Source: Salipiger thiooxidans
GTDB taxonomy: Bacteria; Pseudomonadota; Alphaproteobacteria; Rhodobacterales; Rhodobacteraceae
Reading direction: 5' to 3'
NCBI RefSeq assembly: GCF_900102075.1
Contig: NZ_FNAV01000003.1
Location: 124,001 to 188,000 of the forward strand
DNA: 64,000 nt
In this document: piece by piece, positions 8,684-16,440 of the stretch
Layout of the letters: each line of letters opens with the position of its first letter
Position numbering within the stretch: position 1 is the stretch's first letter
Program-made: the position numbers and the translations under genes
Notes under the pieces: model-generated
What the model was told of the DNA's origin: nothing
Seen by the model: the letters and a program-made list of their open reading frames with translations, nothing else
The model's database searches: none

Positions 8684-9997
8684 TTAGGCCCGCAGCCCGT
8701 CCACCACCGGCTGGCGCAGCACCAGCGCCGCGGGCAGCAGCGACAGGATCAGGGTGACGCTGACGAAACCGGCGAGGAAGTGGATCTCGGCCCAGCCCAG
8801 CGGCGCGGTCACGAGGATGCCGGTGCGCGCCGTTACCACCTGCGACAGCAGCGCCGCGGTGCCGAGCCCGGTCAGCAGGCCCAGCCCCGCGCCCGCGAGC
8901 AGCAGCACCGCGCCGAAGGACCAGACCACCGCGAACACGAAGCGCGACGGCGCGCCCAGCGCCCTCAGCAGCGCCACCTGCCGGCGGAACAGCCGCGACA
9001 GGATGAAAAGCCCGAGCAGCACGCTTGCCGCCACCAGCACCTGCGTCACCAGCGCCATCACCGACATCGCCTGCCGCACGTCGCCCATCACCCGGTAAAG
9101 ATTGGCGAGCACCGTGCCGGGGAAGAAGGCCATTGTCTCGCTGTCACGGGTGAACTCCGAGCGCAGCGCGTAGTTGGCCCAAAGCTCCTCGGCATGGACC
9201 ACGATGGCCGGAGTGCCGGGGAAATAGTCCGGATCGAAGGGCGGCCCGATCTGTTCCTCGCGCTCGGGGGCGTGACCGTTGGCAAGGCCGTGGACCTCCC
9301 AGACCGACTCGACCGGCACCAGCAGCGCGTTGTCCCACGAGGTGCCCGTGGGCGCCATGCGGCCGACTACCGTGAGCCCCTCGCCCTCGTGGGCGTGGTC
9401 CTCGGCCGCCTCGCCTATGCCATGCGCGGGCTCGAAGCTGTCGCCGATCCCGAGCGGCACGAAGGCGCCGGCGATGGCCTCGTGATGCTCGGCCCACATT
9501 CTCCCCTCGATCTTGTCGTCCGAAAGGTGACGGGCGAATGCCTCGGTGGTGCCCACCAGCGGCGAGGTGCCGTAGCTGTCGCCGAACGCGAGCGGCGCGG
9601 CGACCGCGACCTTCTCGTTGCGGGCGATCTCGTCGTAGACCTCGCCCGAGAGCAGCGCCATGTCGCTGGGCTGCAGGTAGACCGCGGCGAAGAGCACGCT
9701 CAGCTCGCTGCCCGGCGCCGCCACCACGAGGTCGAACTTGTCCGCCGCCTGCGCGGTGCCGCGGCGCAGCCCGCGTTCCTGCGCCAGAAGGCCGATGCCC
9801 ATGCCGACCGAGATCGCGATCAGCGCCACGAACATAACCGCCGACCAGCGGAAGCGGGTCAGGATGGCCCGGGTGAGCGGCCAGGGCGCGTAGCCGCGCA
9901 GGGCGATGGCACCCACCAGCAGACCGGGTAGCAGCAGCAGCGCCAGCTTCAGGACATCCTGCAGCAGGGACGGCAGGGAATACCACAGGTCGCTCAT
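8684..9997 (-). CDS. FtsX/MacB-like ABC transporter permease
   Basis: This 437-residue membrane protein has two N-terminal hydrophobic stretches (residues about 15-35 and 50-70), a large extracytoplasmic domain, and three C-terminal membrane segments with RALGAPSRFVFAVV between them. That is the FtsX-domain layout of LolC/MacB-type permeases, which use ATP to move or release lipids, lipoproteins or other envelope substrates rather than small solutes. The start overlaps the ATPase stop by 4 bases (ATGA), so they form one complex and operon. The periplasmic domain has a His/Glu-rich stretch (AEDHAHEGEG), suggesting but not proving metal contact. Substrate unknown. Confidence 0.85.
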   Translation of the reverse strand: MSDLWYSLPSLLQDVLKLALLLLPGLLVGAIALRGYAPWPLTRAILTRFRWSAVMFVALIAISVGMGIGLLAQERGLRRGTAQAADKFDLVVAAPGSELSVLFAAVYLQPSDMALLSGEVYDEIARNEKVAVAAPLAFGDSYGTSPLVGTTEAFARHLSDDKIEGRMWAEHHEAIAGAFVPLGIGDSFEPAHGIGEAAEDHAHEGEGLTVVGRMAPTGTSWDNALLVPVESVWEVHGLANGHAPEREEQIGPPFDPDYFPGTPAIVVHAEELWANYALRSEFTRDSETMAFFPGTVLANLYRVMGDVRQAMSVMALVTQVLVAASVLLGLFILSRLFRRQVALLRALGAPSRFVFAVVWSFGAVLLLAGAGLGLLTGLGTAALLSQVVTARTGILVTAPLGWAEIHFLAGFVSVTLILSLLPAALVLRQPVVDGLRA

Positions 9998-10677
9998 GCC
10001 GTCACACTCCGCTCTTCGGTCAGGGCGCCGTCCGAGATCGTCAGGACCCGGTCCATGCGTTCGATCAGATGCAGGTCGTGGCTGACCGCGATCAGCGTGG
10101 TTCCGGTCTCGCGCGCAAGGGTGACGAGATCGTCGATCAGCCGGTCGGCGGCCGCGCGGTCGAGGCTCGCGGTGGGCTCGTCGGCCAGCAGCACCGGCGC
10201 CTGCGCGGCCATGGCGCGGGCGATGGCGACGCGCTGGCGCTCGCCGCCCGAGAAGCTGGCGACGCTGCGCTGTGCATCACCGAGCCCCAGCCGTGCGAGC
10301 TGCGCCTCGGCCCGTGCCCGCAGGGCGGCGCGCTCGGCGCGGGGACGGAACAGCGCGGTGACGCCGGCGTTGCCCGGCGCGTCGAGCTCTTCGAACAGAA
10401 GGAAATCCTGAAAGATCATGCCGACATTGGCGGCACGGAACGCGGTGCGACGCCCGGCGCCCAGCGCCAGCAACTCGGTGTCGCCCCAGCGCACCGACCC
10501 CGAGACCCGCTCGAGCAGCCCGGCCAGCGCATAGAGCAGCGTCGACTTTCCCGCGCCCGAGGGGCCCCGGATGCCGACCAGCGCGCCGCCCGAAACCTCG
10601 AACGACGGCAGCGACAGCAGCACGCGGCCGCGCGGGCTGCGCACCTCGAGCCCGGTGACGGAAAGGGACATGGACAT
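9994..10677 (-). CDS. ABC transporter ATP-binding protein (LolD/MacB type)
   Basis: The 227-residue ATPase has all core motifs in order: Walker A GPSGAGKST, Q-loop MIFQDFLLFEEL, signature FSGGERQRVAIARAM, Walker B VLLADEPTASLD and the switch His in AVSHD. It belongs to the family that pairs with FtsX-like permeases. Two ATGs are possible, 10677 and 10671; the second is better spaced from GAGGTG. The gene begins a few bases after the stop of the Tat-exported gene and overlaps the permease downstream, so the three are one operon. Confidence 0.92.
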   Translation of the reverse strand: MSMSLSVTGLEVRSPRGRVLLSLPSFEVSGGALVGIRGPSGAGKSTLLYALAGLLERVSGSVRWGDTELLALGAGRRTAFRAANVGMIFQDFLLFEELDAPGNAGVTALFRPRAERAALRARAEAQLARLGLGDAQRSVASFSGGERQRVAIARAMAAQAPVLLADEPTASLDRAAADRLIDDLVTLARETGTTLIAVSHDLHLIERMDRVLTISDGALTEERSVTA

Positions 10678-10684
10678 GGGCACC

Positions 10685-11107
10685 TCAGGCGAAGCTGGCG
10701 TCGGCAAGGCGCACCATGCTCAGAAAGCCGGTGTCGGGGTCCTTGTAGGCCCCAAGCTCGAGCACGCCGGAGGTGACGATCCTGACGTTAAACGGGGTCA
10801 CCTCGACCACGCGCTTGGCATAGACGGCGAGGATGTCGTTGGGCCACTCGGCCTCTGTCTCGCAGAACGGGCAGACCGCCATCGGGCGCCGGGTCAGCAC
10901 GAAGAAGTTGCTCTCGGCCTTCAGCGGCGGCGCCATGTAGCCCTCGACCCGGATGCGCTTGCCCTCGAGCCCTGTGGCGAGCTCGGACAGATCGTTGCCC
11001 CGGCGCTCGTAGAGATCGCGGACCTTGATCATCTCATCCTCGGCGCGGGCGGCAGTGGCCAGCGGCGTGGCGGCGGCGGAGATCAGGAAACTGCGTCGGG
11101 TGAGCAT
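10685..11107 (-). CDS. Tat-exported small protein, first gene of the ABC operon
   Basis: The 140-residue product starts with a twin-arginine signal (MLTRRSFLISAAA) ending near ARA. The mature part has GKRIRVEGYMAPPL, VLTRRPMAVCPFCETEAEWP and a C-terminal MVRLAD. GYMAPPL followed by a CPFC pair recalls periplasmic DUF3299-like proteins found with ABC systems of this kind, but I cannot assign the family firmly. CPFC may be a redox or metal-binding site. Tight linkage suggests it is a periplasmic partner of the permease/ATPase pair. Confidence 0.75.
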   Translation of the reverse strand: MLTRRSFLISAAATPLATAARAEDEMIKVRDLYERRGNDLSELATGLEGKRIRVEGYMAPPLKAESNFFVLTRRPMAVCPFCETEAEWPNDILAVYAKRVVEVTPFNVRIVTSGVLELGAYKDPDTGFLSMVRLADASFA

Positions 11108-11169
11108 GGCGAGGTCCTTTCCGGGATGGTCCTCCGGGCCGGCCCGGTGTGCGGCCGGTGCCCGGAACG

Positions 11170-11200
11170 GGCAAGGGGGCGCGGCCGCCCCCCTGCTTTG
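11170..11200 (-). terminator. Possible phoA terminator
   Basis: GGGGGCG (11175-11181) and CGCCCCC (11186-11192) form a very GC-rich hairpin with a 4-base loop, about 27 bases past the phoA stop on the minus strand. No T-run is present on that strand, so the assignment is weak. Confidence 0.35.
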
Positions 11201-11218
11201 GAGTCGTGACGGCCGGCC

Positions 11219-12724
11219 TTACTCGGCGGTCACGGCCTGGTTCATGACGTGGAAGATCACGTTTTGCTCGATAGTGCCGTCGAACAGGTGTGCCCACGGG
11301 CCCTTGGCGTAGACGGCGACGTCTTCGCCAGAGTGGGTCTCGGAGGACATCGGGATCAGCGCTTCCTGCACGAAGTCCATGTCGGTGGTCTCTTCCTGGG
11401 TCAGCTCGGCGCGCGACCCGGCGTAGTCGTTGCCGCCCTCGACCTGCTTCAGCACCGAGCCGGCGCCGTTGAGGTAGCCGATCACGGTGTAGGGCTTGCC
11501 GTCGTCGGCGAGCAGCAGCTCGTCGGAGTGCCCGACGCCCTCTTTCGCCACGTCGTAGCAGAGGCCGAGGATGTCGGAGCCGCGGCCGCAGTAGCCGTTG
11601 AACGCGATGGCGTGCTCGTGGTCGGCGGTGACGATGATCAGCGTGTCGGCGTCATCGGTCAGCTCGTCGGCCATGGCGACGGCCTCGGCGAAGGCGACGC
11701 CGTCGGTCAGGGTGCGGTAGGCGTTGCCGTCGTGGTTGCCGTGGTCGACGCGGCCGGCCTCGATCTCGAGGTAGTAGCCGTTCTCGTTCTGGCTCAGGTA
11801 CTCGATGGCGGCCTTGGTCATGTCGGCGAGCGAGGGCTCGTCGTCATCGGCGCGGTCGGCCTCGTATTCCATGTGGCTGTCGTTGAACAGCGCCAGCACC
11901 GGGGTGGTGCCATCGAGGGTCAGCTGGTTGAAGGTCTCGGTGTTCCAGGCGTACTGAGCGCCCATGCCGGTGGCCTTCTCGATCAGGTTCTGACCGTCGG
12001 GACGGCGGCCTTTGCCACCCTCGTCGAGGGTCACGTCCTCACCGGCGAAGTAGCGGCGACCGCCGCCCATGGCGAGGTCGATGACACCGGCTTCCATCTG
12101 GTCGATGAGCTGGGCCGCGATGTCCTTCTGGGCGGTGCAGCCCTCGGGGACTTCGCCTTCCCAGTTGCGGTTGGCGGTCTTCGCGTAGACGGCGGCCGGG
12201 GTGGCGTGGGTGATGCGCGCGGTCGAGACGATGCCCACCGACTTGTCCATCTGGCCCGAGACGATCTCGGCGAAGGTGGTCAGCTCGTTGCCGGCGACGG
12301 TCGAGCAATCGTCGTGGATCGCGTTCTCACCGAGGTTGATGAGGTTGAAGCGCTGCTTCACGCCGGTGTTCATCGCGCCGGCGGTCGGGGCGGAGTCCGG
12401 GGTCTGGGCGTTGATGTTGTAGGTCTTGACCAGCGCCGAGTGGAACTCGGGGGTCTCGTAGGGAAGCACGTTCTCTTCGCCCAGCATGCCCTTCAGCTGG
12501 CCGTCCATCAGGCGCACGGCGTAGTTGGTGCCGACACCGTTGCCGTCCGCGACGAGCACGATGACGTTCTTCGCGCGCGAGGTGTTGGGCTGGCGGGCCA
12601 TCATGGCCTCGATGTGCGCCTGACCGTCGGCGAACCACTGGCTGCTGGCCTGCGGCAGGTCCTGTGCCATGGCAGCGGTCGCGGAAACCAGCGCGATGGC
12701 CGAGATGGAGAGGGTCGTCTTCAT
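11219..12724 (-). CDS. phoA: Periplasmic alkaline phosphatase
   Basis: PhoA hydrolyses phosphomonoesters in the periplasm to release phosphate. The 501-residue product has a signal peptide (first about 20 residues, cleaved after AMA), metal-ligand VADGNGVG, the nucleophile loop TPDSAPTAGAM (Ser111), EIEAGRVDHGNHDG, VTADHEHA and the late ETHSGEDV histidine. The ATG at 12724 has AAGGAG 6 bases upstream; the frame extends to 12877 but that part is not signal-like. The 217-base upstream region holds CTGTCA-like half sites near 12829-12840 (plus-strand CTGTCAG followed by TGACA), which could be a degenerate Pho box; I did not find a clean 7-4-7 match. Confidence 0.92.
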   Translation of the reverse strand: MKTTLSISAIALVSATAAMAQDLPQASSQWFADGQAHIEAMMARQPNTSRAKNVIVLVADGNGVGTNYAVRLMDGQLKGMLGEENVLPYETPEFHSALVKTYNINAQTPDSAPTAGAMNTGVKQRFNLINLGENAIHDDCSTVAGNELTTFAEIVSGQMDKSVGIVSTARITHATPAAVYAKTANRNWEGEVPEGCTAQKDIAAQLIDQMEAGVIDLAMGGGRRYFAGEDVTLDEGGKGRRPDGQNLIEKATGMGAQYAWNTETFNQLTLDGTTPVLALFNDSHMEYEADRADDDEPSLADMTKAAIEYLSQNENGYYLEIEAGRVDHGNHDGNAYRTLTDGVAFAEAVAMADELTDDADTLIIVTADHEHAIAFNGYCGRGSDILGLCYDVAKEGVGHSDELLLADDGKPYTVIGYLNGAGSVLKQVEGGNDYAGSRAELTQEETTDMDFVQEALIPMSSETHSGEDVAVYAKGPWAHLFDGTIEQNVIFHVMNQAVTAE

Positions 12725-12941
12725 GGTCAACTCCTTGGTGTGTCCCAATGGGCGCGCGATGACGCGCGCCGTCCGGTGCGACCCAGACTGCAGGAATGTA
12801 ACGCTGGCGTGACCTTTCGCGAGAAAGCTGTCAGTGACACAAAAAGAAACCGGAATTTGCCTGCCTGAGCCGTCCAATTGACTGTTATATTATACTATTA
12901 CAGGCCAGTTTTCCGGGCATCCGGGCAGGATCTGGGCAATT

Positions 12942-13310
12942 TCACCGCCCATCCTGCCACCGGAAGGTGCGCCGCCAGCCCTCCCCGAGGGCCTCGCGGA
13001 TGTAGATCTCGATGCGGATGCGCTCCTGAGAGGCCAGTGGCTCCCGTCCTTCGGAACGCGCCCTGAGCACGCGGATGGCACTGCGCACGAGATGGCCGGG
13101 GTTCTGCGCGATCACCGCGTCGAGCATGCAGCGGCGCAGCTTCTCCTCGGTGTAATCGGTGCGCTCGTGGGCGATGATCACCTGCCGCATCGCGTCGGAG
13201 TCGTCGCAGAGCGTGTCGAGCGCCTGCCGCCCCTCCGAGCTCATCAGGGAGGCGCCGACGATGTCGGGAGGGTTGGCATAGGAGTAGGCGATGACCATCC
13301 GCGTGCGCAC
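12942..13310 (-). CDS. Small protein of unknown function, possibly a gene remnant
   Basis: The 122-residue frame from a GTG at 13310 includes MVIAYSYANPPDIVGASLMS, then a basic helical part (LVRSAIRVLRARSEGRE) ending WRRTFRWQDGR. I do not recognise it. The same frame continues upstream through TGA (13322-13320) and TAG (13334-13332) into a further 22 codons that also read like protein (GVIRLGFDTVLRADFPHLT). The gene may therefore be the 3' part of a broken longer gene next to the pseudogene scar. A GAGGCG lies before the GTG, so an independent start is also possible. Confidence 0.45.
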   Translation of the reverse strand: MRTRMVIAYSYANPPDIVGASLMSSEGRQALDTLCDDSDAMRQVIIAHERTDYTEEKLRRCMLDAVIAQNPGHLVRSAIRVLRARSEGREPLASQERIRIEIYIREALGEGWRRTFRWQDGR

Positions 13311-13395
13311 CGGATCGCCTCAGGTCTCGACCTAGGGCAGCGCCGTCAGGTGCGGGAAATCCGCCCTCAGGACGGTGTCGAAGCCCAGCCGGATG

Positions 13396-14045
13396 ACGCC
13401 GGCGCTGCGCAACGTGGCGATGGTATTCCAGCAATACTCGCTCTACCCGGACATGACGGTGCGCGGGGACCTCGCCTTCCCGCTGAAGTCGCCGCTGCTG
13501 CGCTACGAAGAGGCCCAGATCGCCCGCAAGCTCCGCGCCGACCTGCGGGTCGAGTTGAAGAACATCCAGGCCCAATCCGGCGTGCCGTTTCTCTACGTGA
13601 GCCACGATCAGATCGAGGCGATGGCCATGGCGAGCCACGTCGGCGTGCGCGATCAGGGACGGCTGGTGCAGTTCGGCTCACCGCGCGAGTCTGCGAGGAC
13701 CCGGTCAGCGTCTACGCCGCAAGCCGCCTCGGCCAGCCGCGCATCAACATCCTGCCCGCGGATCTGTTCGCCGGCGCCCCCGCGGCCGCGCGCTATATCG
13801 GCTTGCGCCCCGAGCAGATCCGGCAGGGCGACAGCGCCAAGAGCCGAGAGCCGAGAGCCGAGAGCCGAGAGCCGGGTCATCCCGGTCGAGCACCTTGGCG
13901 ACCAGACCCGCCTGCACCTGAGCTTCCGCGACCACGCTCTGATCACGCTGACCGAGCCGCACACCGCGCTGCGCTCGGGGGACACCGTGCGCATCACCCC
14001 CGAACCCCCGTTCTTTTCGACGCCTCCGGCGCCCTCGCCCAGTGA
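13396..14045 (+). pseudogene. Decayed sugar ABC transporter ATP-binding protein
   Basis: Pieces match the MalK/UgpC family: ALRNVAMVFQQYSLYPDMTV (Q-loop region), VPFLYVSHDQIEAMAMASHV (switch His), GRLVQFGSPRE, then VYAASRLGQPRINILPADLF and VIPVEHLGDQTRLHLSF (C-terminal regulatory domain). The 5' end with Walker A is gone. An in-frame deletion near 13530 fused IARK to LRADLRVEL, removing the signature and Walker B. One base is lost near 13690, a 7-bp repeat at 13841-13874 shifts frame again, and another shift lies near 14010. The original stop is 14043-14045. It cannot make an active ATPase. The lost operon was probably sugar or polyol uptake. Confidence 0.88.
13841..13874. repeat. GAGCCGA heptamer tandem repeat
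   Basis: GAGCCGA occurs four times followed by a partial GAGCCG, inside the ABC ATPase pseudogene between codons that were probably adjacent (SAKSR and VIPVEHL). One copy is expected from the reading frame, so about four were added (28 bases, a +1 shift). This looks like replication slippage. Confidence 0.9.
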
Positions 14046-14055
14046 GGAGGCCGCA

Positions 14056-14732
14056 ATGCGCCAATTCATCACCCTGAAGGAAGACATCGTCGCAGAGGCG
14101 GTGGACGGCGTGGTTTCGGCATCGGGCGGGCGGCTCGCGCGGCTCGAGGGGTACCCTCATATCCGGGTGGTGCTGCGCGCCGACTGAGACAAGTCCCGCG
14201 TGGCGCTGGTCTCGGGCGGCAGCTCAGGGCACGAGCCCGCCCACGCGGGCTTCGTCGGCGCGGGCATTCCGACCGCGGCGATCTGCGGCGACGTCTTTGC
14301 CTCGTCCTCGGTCGACGCGGTGCTTGCGGGCATCCTCGCGGTGACCGGCCCGGCGGGCTGCCTGCCGATCATCAAGAACGACACCGGCGTCCGGCTGAAC
14401 TTCGGCCTCGCCGCCGAGTGCGCCGGGGCCTTCGGGCTCAATGTCGCGATGGTGGTGGTCGATGAAGACATCGCCCTGCCCAGCCTGCCGCAGGCGCGCG
14501 GTGTGGCGGGCACGCTCTTCGTGAACAAGATCGCGGGGGCGCTGGCCGAGAACGGCGTCGACCGCACCGCGCCGCCAAGGCAGGACGCTCGGCCTGCATC
14601 AATGCCGATCAGCTCAAGGGACAGGCCGACCCGGGCGCCGAGGCGGTGGCCCGATTCTTCGAGAGCCTCGCAGCATGGGCGCAGGACGGCACCGGGGATG
14701 CGCCGGCCCTGCGGTCGGGCTGCGCAACCTGA
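14056..14732 (+). pseudogene. Decayed dihydroxyacetone kinase (DhaK-DhaL fusion type)
   Basis: From ATG 14056 (GGAGG upstream) the frame reads as a DhaK N-terminus: ASGGRLARLEGYPHIRVVLRAD, then stop TGA (14185-14187) where the family has Trp (TGG), then DKSRVALVSGGSSGHEPAHA, GDVFASSSVDAVLAGILAVT and KNDTGVRLNFGLAAE. At about 14570 it jumps frame to AAKAGRSACINADQLKG with ADPGAEAVARFFESL, which resembles a DhaL (DAK2) C-terminus, ending TGA 14730-14732. So most of DAK1's second half and DAK2's start are deleted. Intact enzymes phosphorylate dihydroxyacetone or related sugars. DhaK identity is strong; DhaL identity of the tail is my inference. Confidence 0.87.
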
Positions 14733-14753
14733 GGCGCGGCCCGGTTCCGGGCG

Positions 14754-16061
14754 TCACTTCTCGAAGTCGTGCACCTGCTTGTGCCCGCCCTCGCCCGGCG
14801 CCGGGTCGGGGATGGGCTGGGCAAAACCCTCTTCGCCGATGACCTTCTCGATCTCGGACAGTTCCTCACCGCGGAAGGTCGCCTCGAAGGCGCGCAGGCG
14901 TTTGTAGATCGACAGAAGCTCGACGATGGTGGTCCAGGAGTTCACGAGGAACTGGAACGAGCCGCTGACCTGCCCGAAGGCGGTGAGGATCTGCTGCCAG
15001 AGGCCCAGCGTGATCTTACCCGCCACGATGGTCGGCACGAGGATGATGTTTACGTAGATGTTGTCCGCCTGCAGGTAGAGACCGCGCGCGACGTTGAAAT
15101 ACATGTAGTGGAAGTAGAGCCGGAAGTAGTTGTGCCGGACGTTGGTGAAAAGCTGCGCCACGGTCGGCGGCTGCGCCCGCGAAGGGTCGTCCTCGCCATA
15201 GACCAGCTCCTTGCGGTAGGCGGCCTCGACCCGCTGGTTGAGGAACTCGAGCCCCGGCAGCCGGATGCCCACCAGCGCCAGAAGCCCGGTGCCGAAGGCG
15301 GCCCAGAAGATCAGCGCCACGAAGAGCGGGTGCGGGATCGCGCCCACCAGCGGCAGCTCGGTGACGTATTGCGAGAGCCCCCAGAGCACCGGCAGGAAGG
15401 CGATCAGCGTCATCAGCGCATCCACGACCGACACCCCGAGCCCCTCCATGATGGTGGCGAAGCGCATGGTGTCTTCCTGGACCCGCTGCGAGGCGCCCTC
15501 GATGTTGCGGATCGTCGACCAGCGAGACATGTAGTAGTCGTTCATCGCGGTGCGCCAGCGGAACACGTAGTGGCTGACGAAGAACCGGGTGACCACGTAG
15601 ATCACCGTCGAGACCAGCGCGATCTCGGCGAAGATCACGATCAGCTCGTAGAGATCCCCTGCGGTGACCGACCCATCCCCCGAGAGCGCCTGTTGGAACT
15701 CGTCGAAGAACGGCCGGCGCCAGTTGTTGATCGCGACGCTGACCTGCACGCCATAATAGGTGGTGAACAGGATGAAGGCCGAGCCGAGGATCGACCACAT
15801 CTGCCAGCGGTGCGGATGGTAGAGGAACCAGAACGCCGCGAAGAGCGCCACCCAGACCACGTAGAAGACGTAGAACCACAGGAAGGACGGGGTGTAGAAA
15901 TACGCGATCCCCACCACGGGCTCGCCCGCGTCCTGCAGGTCGAAGCCTATCATCGTGCCGATCTGCGTGCCGACGCCGTACCAGACGAGCATCCCGAAAG
16001 CGGTCCAGAGCAGGACCGAGAGGAAAAACTGCTTGGGTTTGGGGAAGAAGGACTCGAACAC
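14754..16061 (-). CDS. sbmA: SbmA/BacA-type peptide transporter
   Basis: This 435-residue inner-membrane protein resembles SbmA/BacA, a proton-driven importer of peptide antibiotics and related compounds. Hydrophobic segments begin at [14 protein letters not shown] and [20 protein letters not shown], with further ones to the C-terminus. Characteristic stretches are [28 protein letters not shown] and [12 protein letters not shown]. There is no nucleotide-binding domain, as expected. I chose GTG at 16061 because homologous sequence begins there; the frame extends to 16121 in unrelated residues. The C-terminal tail is polar. Confidence 0.88.
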   Translation of the reverse strand: MFESFFPKPKQFFLSVLLWTAFGMLVWYGVGTQIGTMIGFDLQDAGEPVVGIAYFYTPSFLWFYVFYVVWVALFAAFWFLYHPHRWQMWSILGSAFILFTTYYGVQVSVAINNWRRPFFDEFQQALSGDGSVTAGDLYELIVIFAEIALVSTVIYVVTRFFVSHYVFRWRTAMNDYYMSRWSTIRNIEGASQRVQEDTMRFATIMEGLGVSVVDALMTLIAFLPVLWGLSQYVTELPLVGAIPHPLFVALIFWAAFGTGLLALVGIRLPGLEFLNQRVEAAYRKELVYGEDDPSRAQPPTVAQLFTNVRHNYFRLYFHYMYFNVARGLYLQADNIYVNIILVPTIVAGKITLGLWQQILTAFGQVSGSFQFLVNSWTTIVELLSIYKRLRAFEATFRGEELSEIEKVIGEEGFAQPIPDPAPGEGGHKQVHDFEK

Positions 16062-16254
16062 GCCTGAACAATCCCTATGGGCGAGGCCTGCAGCCCCGGA
16101 GCGATGCGAAAGGCATGGCAAGCCTGACCCGCCATGGACACCCGTGCCTAGTGCGCGGCGGCGCGGGAAGTCAAATCAGCATTTCCATCGCGTGCGTTCA
16201 CGGTTTCGGAAACACCGCCTCTGGCGTCATCACGCCGGTGCGGCGGCGCCGGTC

Positions 16255-16288
16255 CACAAACGACGAAGCCCCCGCGAAGGGGGGCGTC
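16255..16288 (-). terminator. Terminator after tRNA-Thr
   Basis: GCCCCC (16268-16273) pairs with GGGGGC (16280-16285); on the minus strand the hairpin is followed by TTCGTCGTTTG, 30-odd bases past the tRNA 3' end. Confidence 0.5.
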
Positions 16289-16318
16289 GGGTGGGTCGAC
16301 TTTCTCGGGAGGGGAAAG

Positions 16319-16394
16319 TGGTGCCGGTGAAGGGACTCGAACCCCCGACCCCATCATTACGAATGACGTGCTCTACCAGCTGAGCTACACCGGC
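16319..16394 (-). tRNA. tRNA-Thr (anticodon CGU)
   Basis: The 76-base gene folds fully: acceptor GCCGGTG/CACCGGC, D arm GCTC..GAGC, anticodon stem CGTCA/TGATG with loop TTCGTAA (anticodon CGT, reading ACG), T arm with TTCGAGT loop, discriminator A, and an encoded CCA (16321-16319). It lies downstream of no other tRNA. No integrase or duplicated 3' end indicates use as an attachment site. Confidence 0.96.
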
Positions 16395-16440
16395 ACTGGT
16401 GGGCGGCCTCTTAGCACCGGGGCCGCCCGTATGGAAGAGC

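Noticed and set aside
8671-8700. Hairpin GGCTGCGG/CCGCAGCC as a terminator of kdsD and the permease gene
   Set aside because: It overlaps the end of the permease coding region and has no T-run on either strand.
12870-12910. AT-rich TTGACT..TATACT promoter on the plus strand
   Set aside because: The spacer between the elements is only 7 bases and the next genes are on the minus strand.
13841-13874. CRISPR array
   Set aside because: Units are 7 bases with no spacers; it is a simple tandem repeat in a pseudogene.
16319-16394. tRNA-Thr as integration site
   Set aside because: No integrase or repeat of the tRNA 3' end was seen in the flanks.
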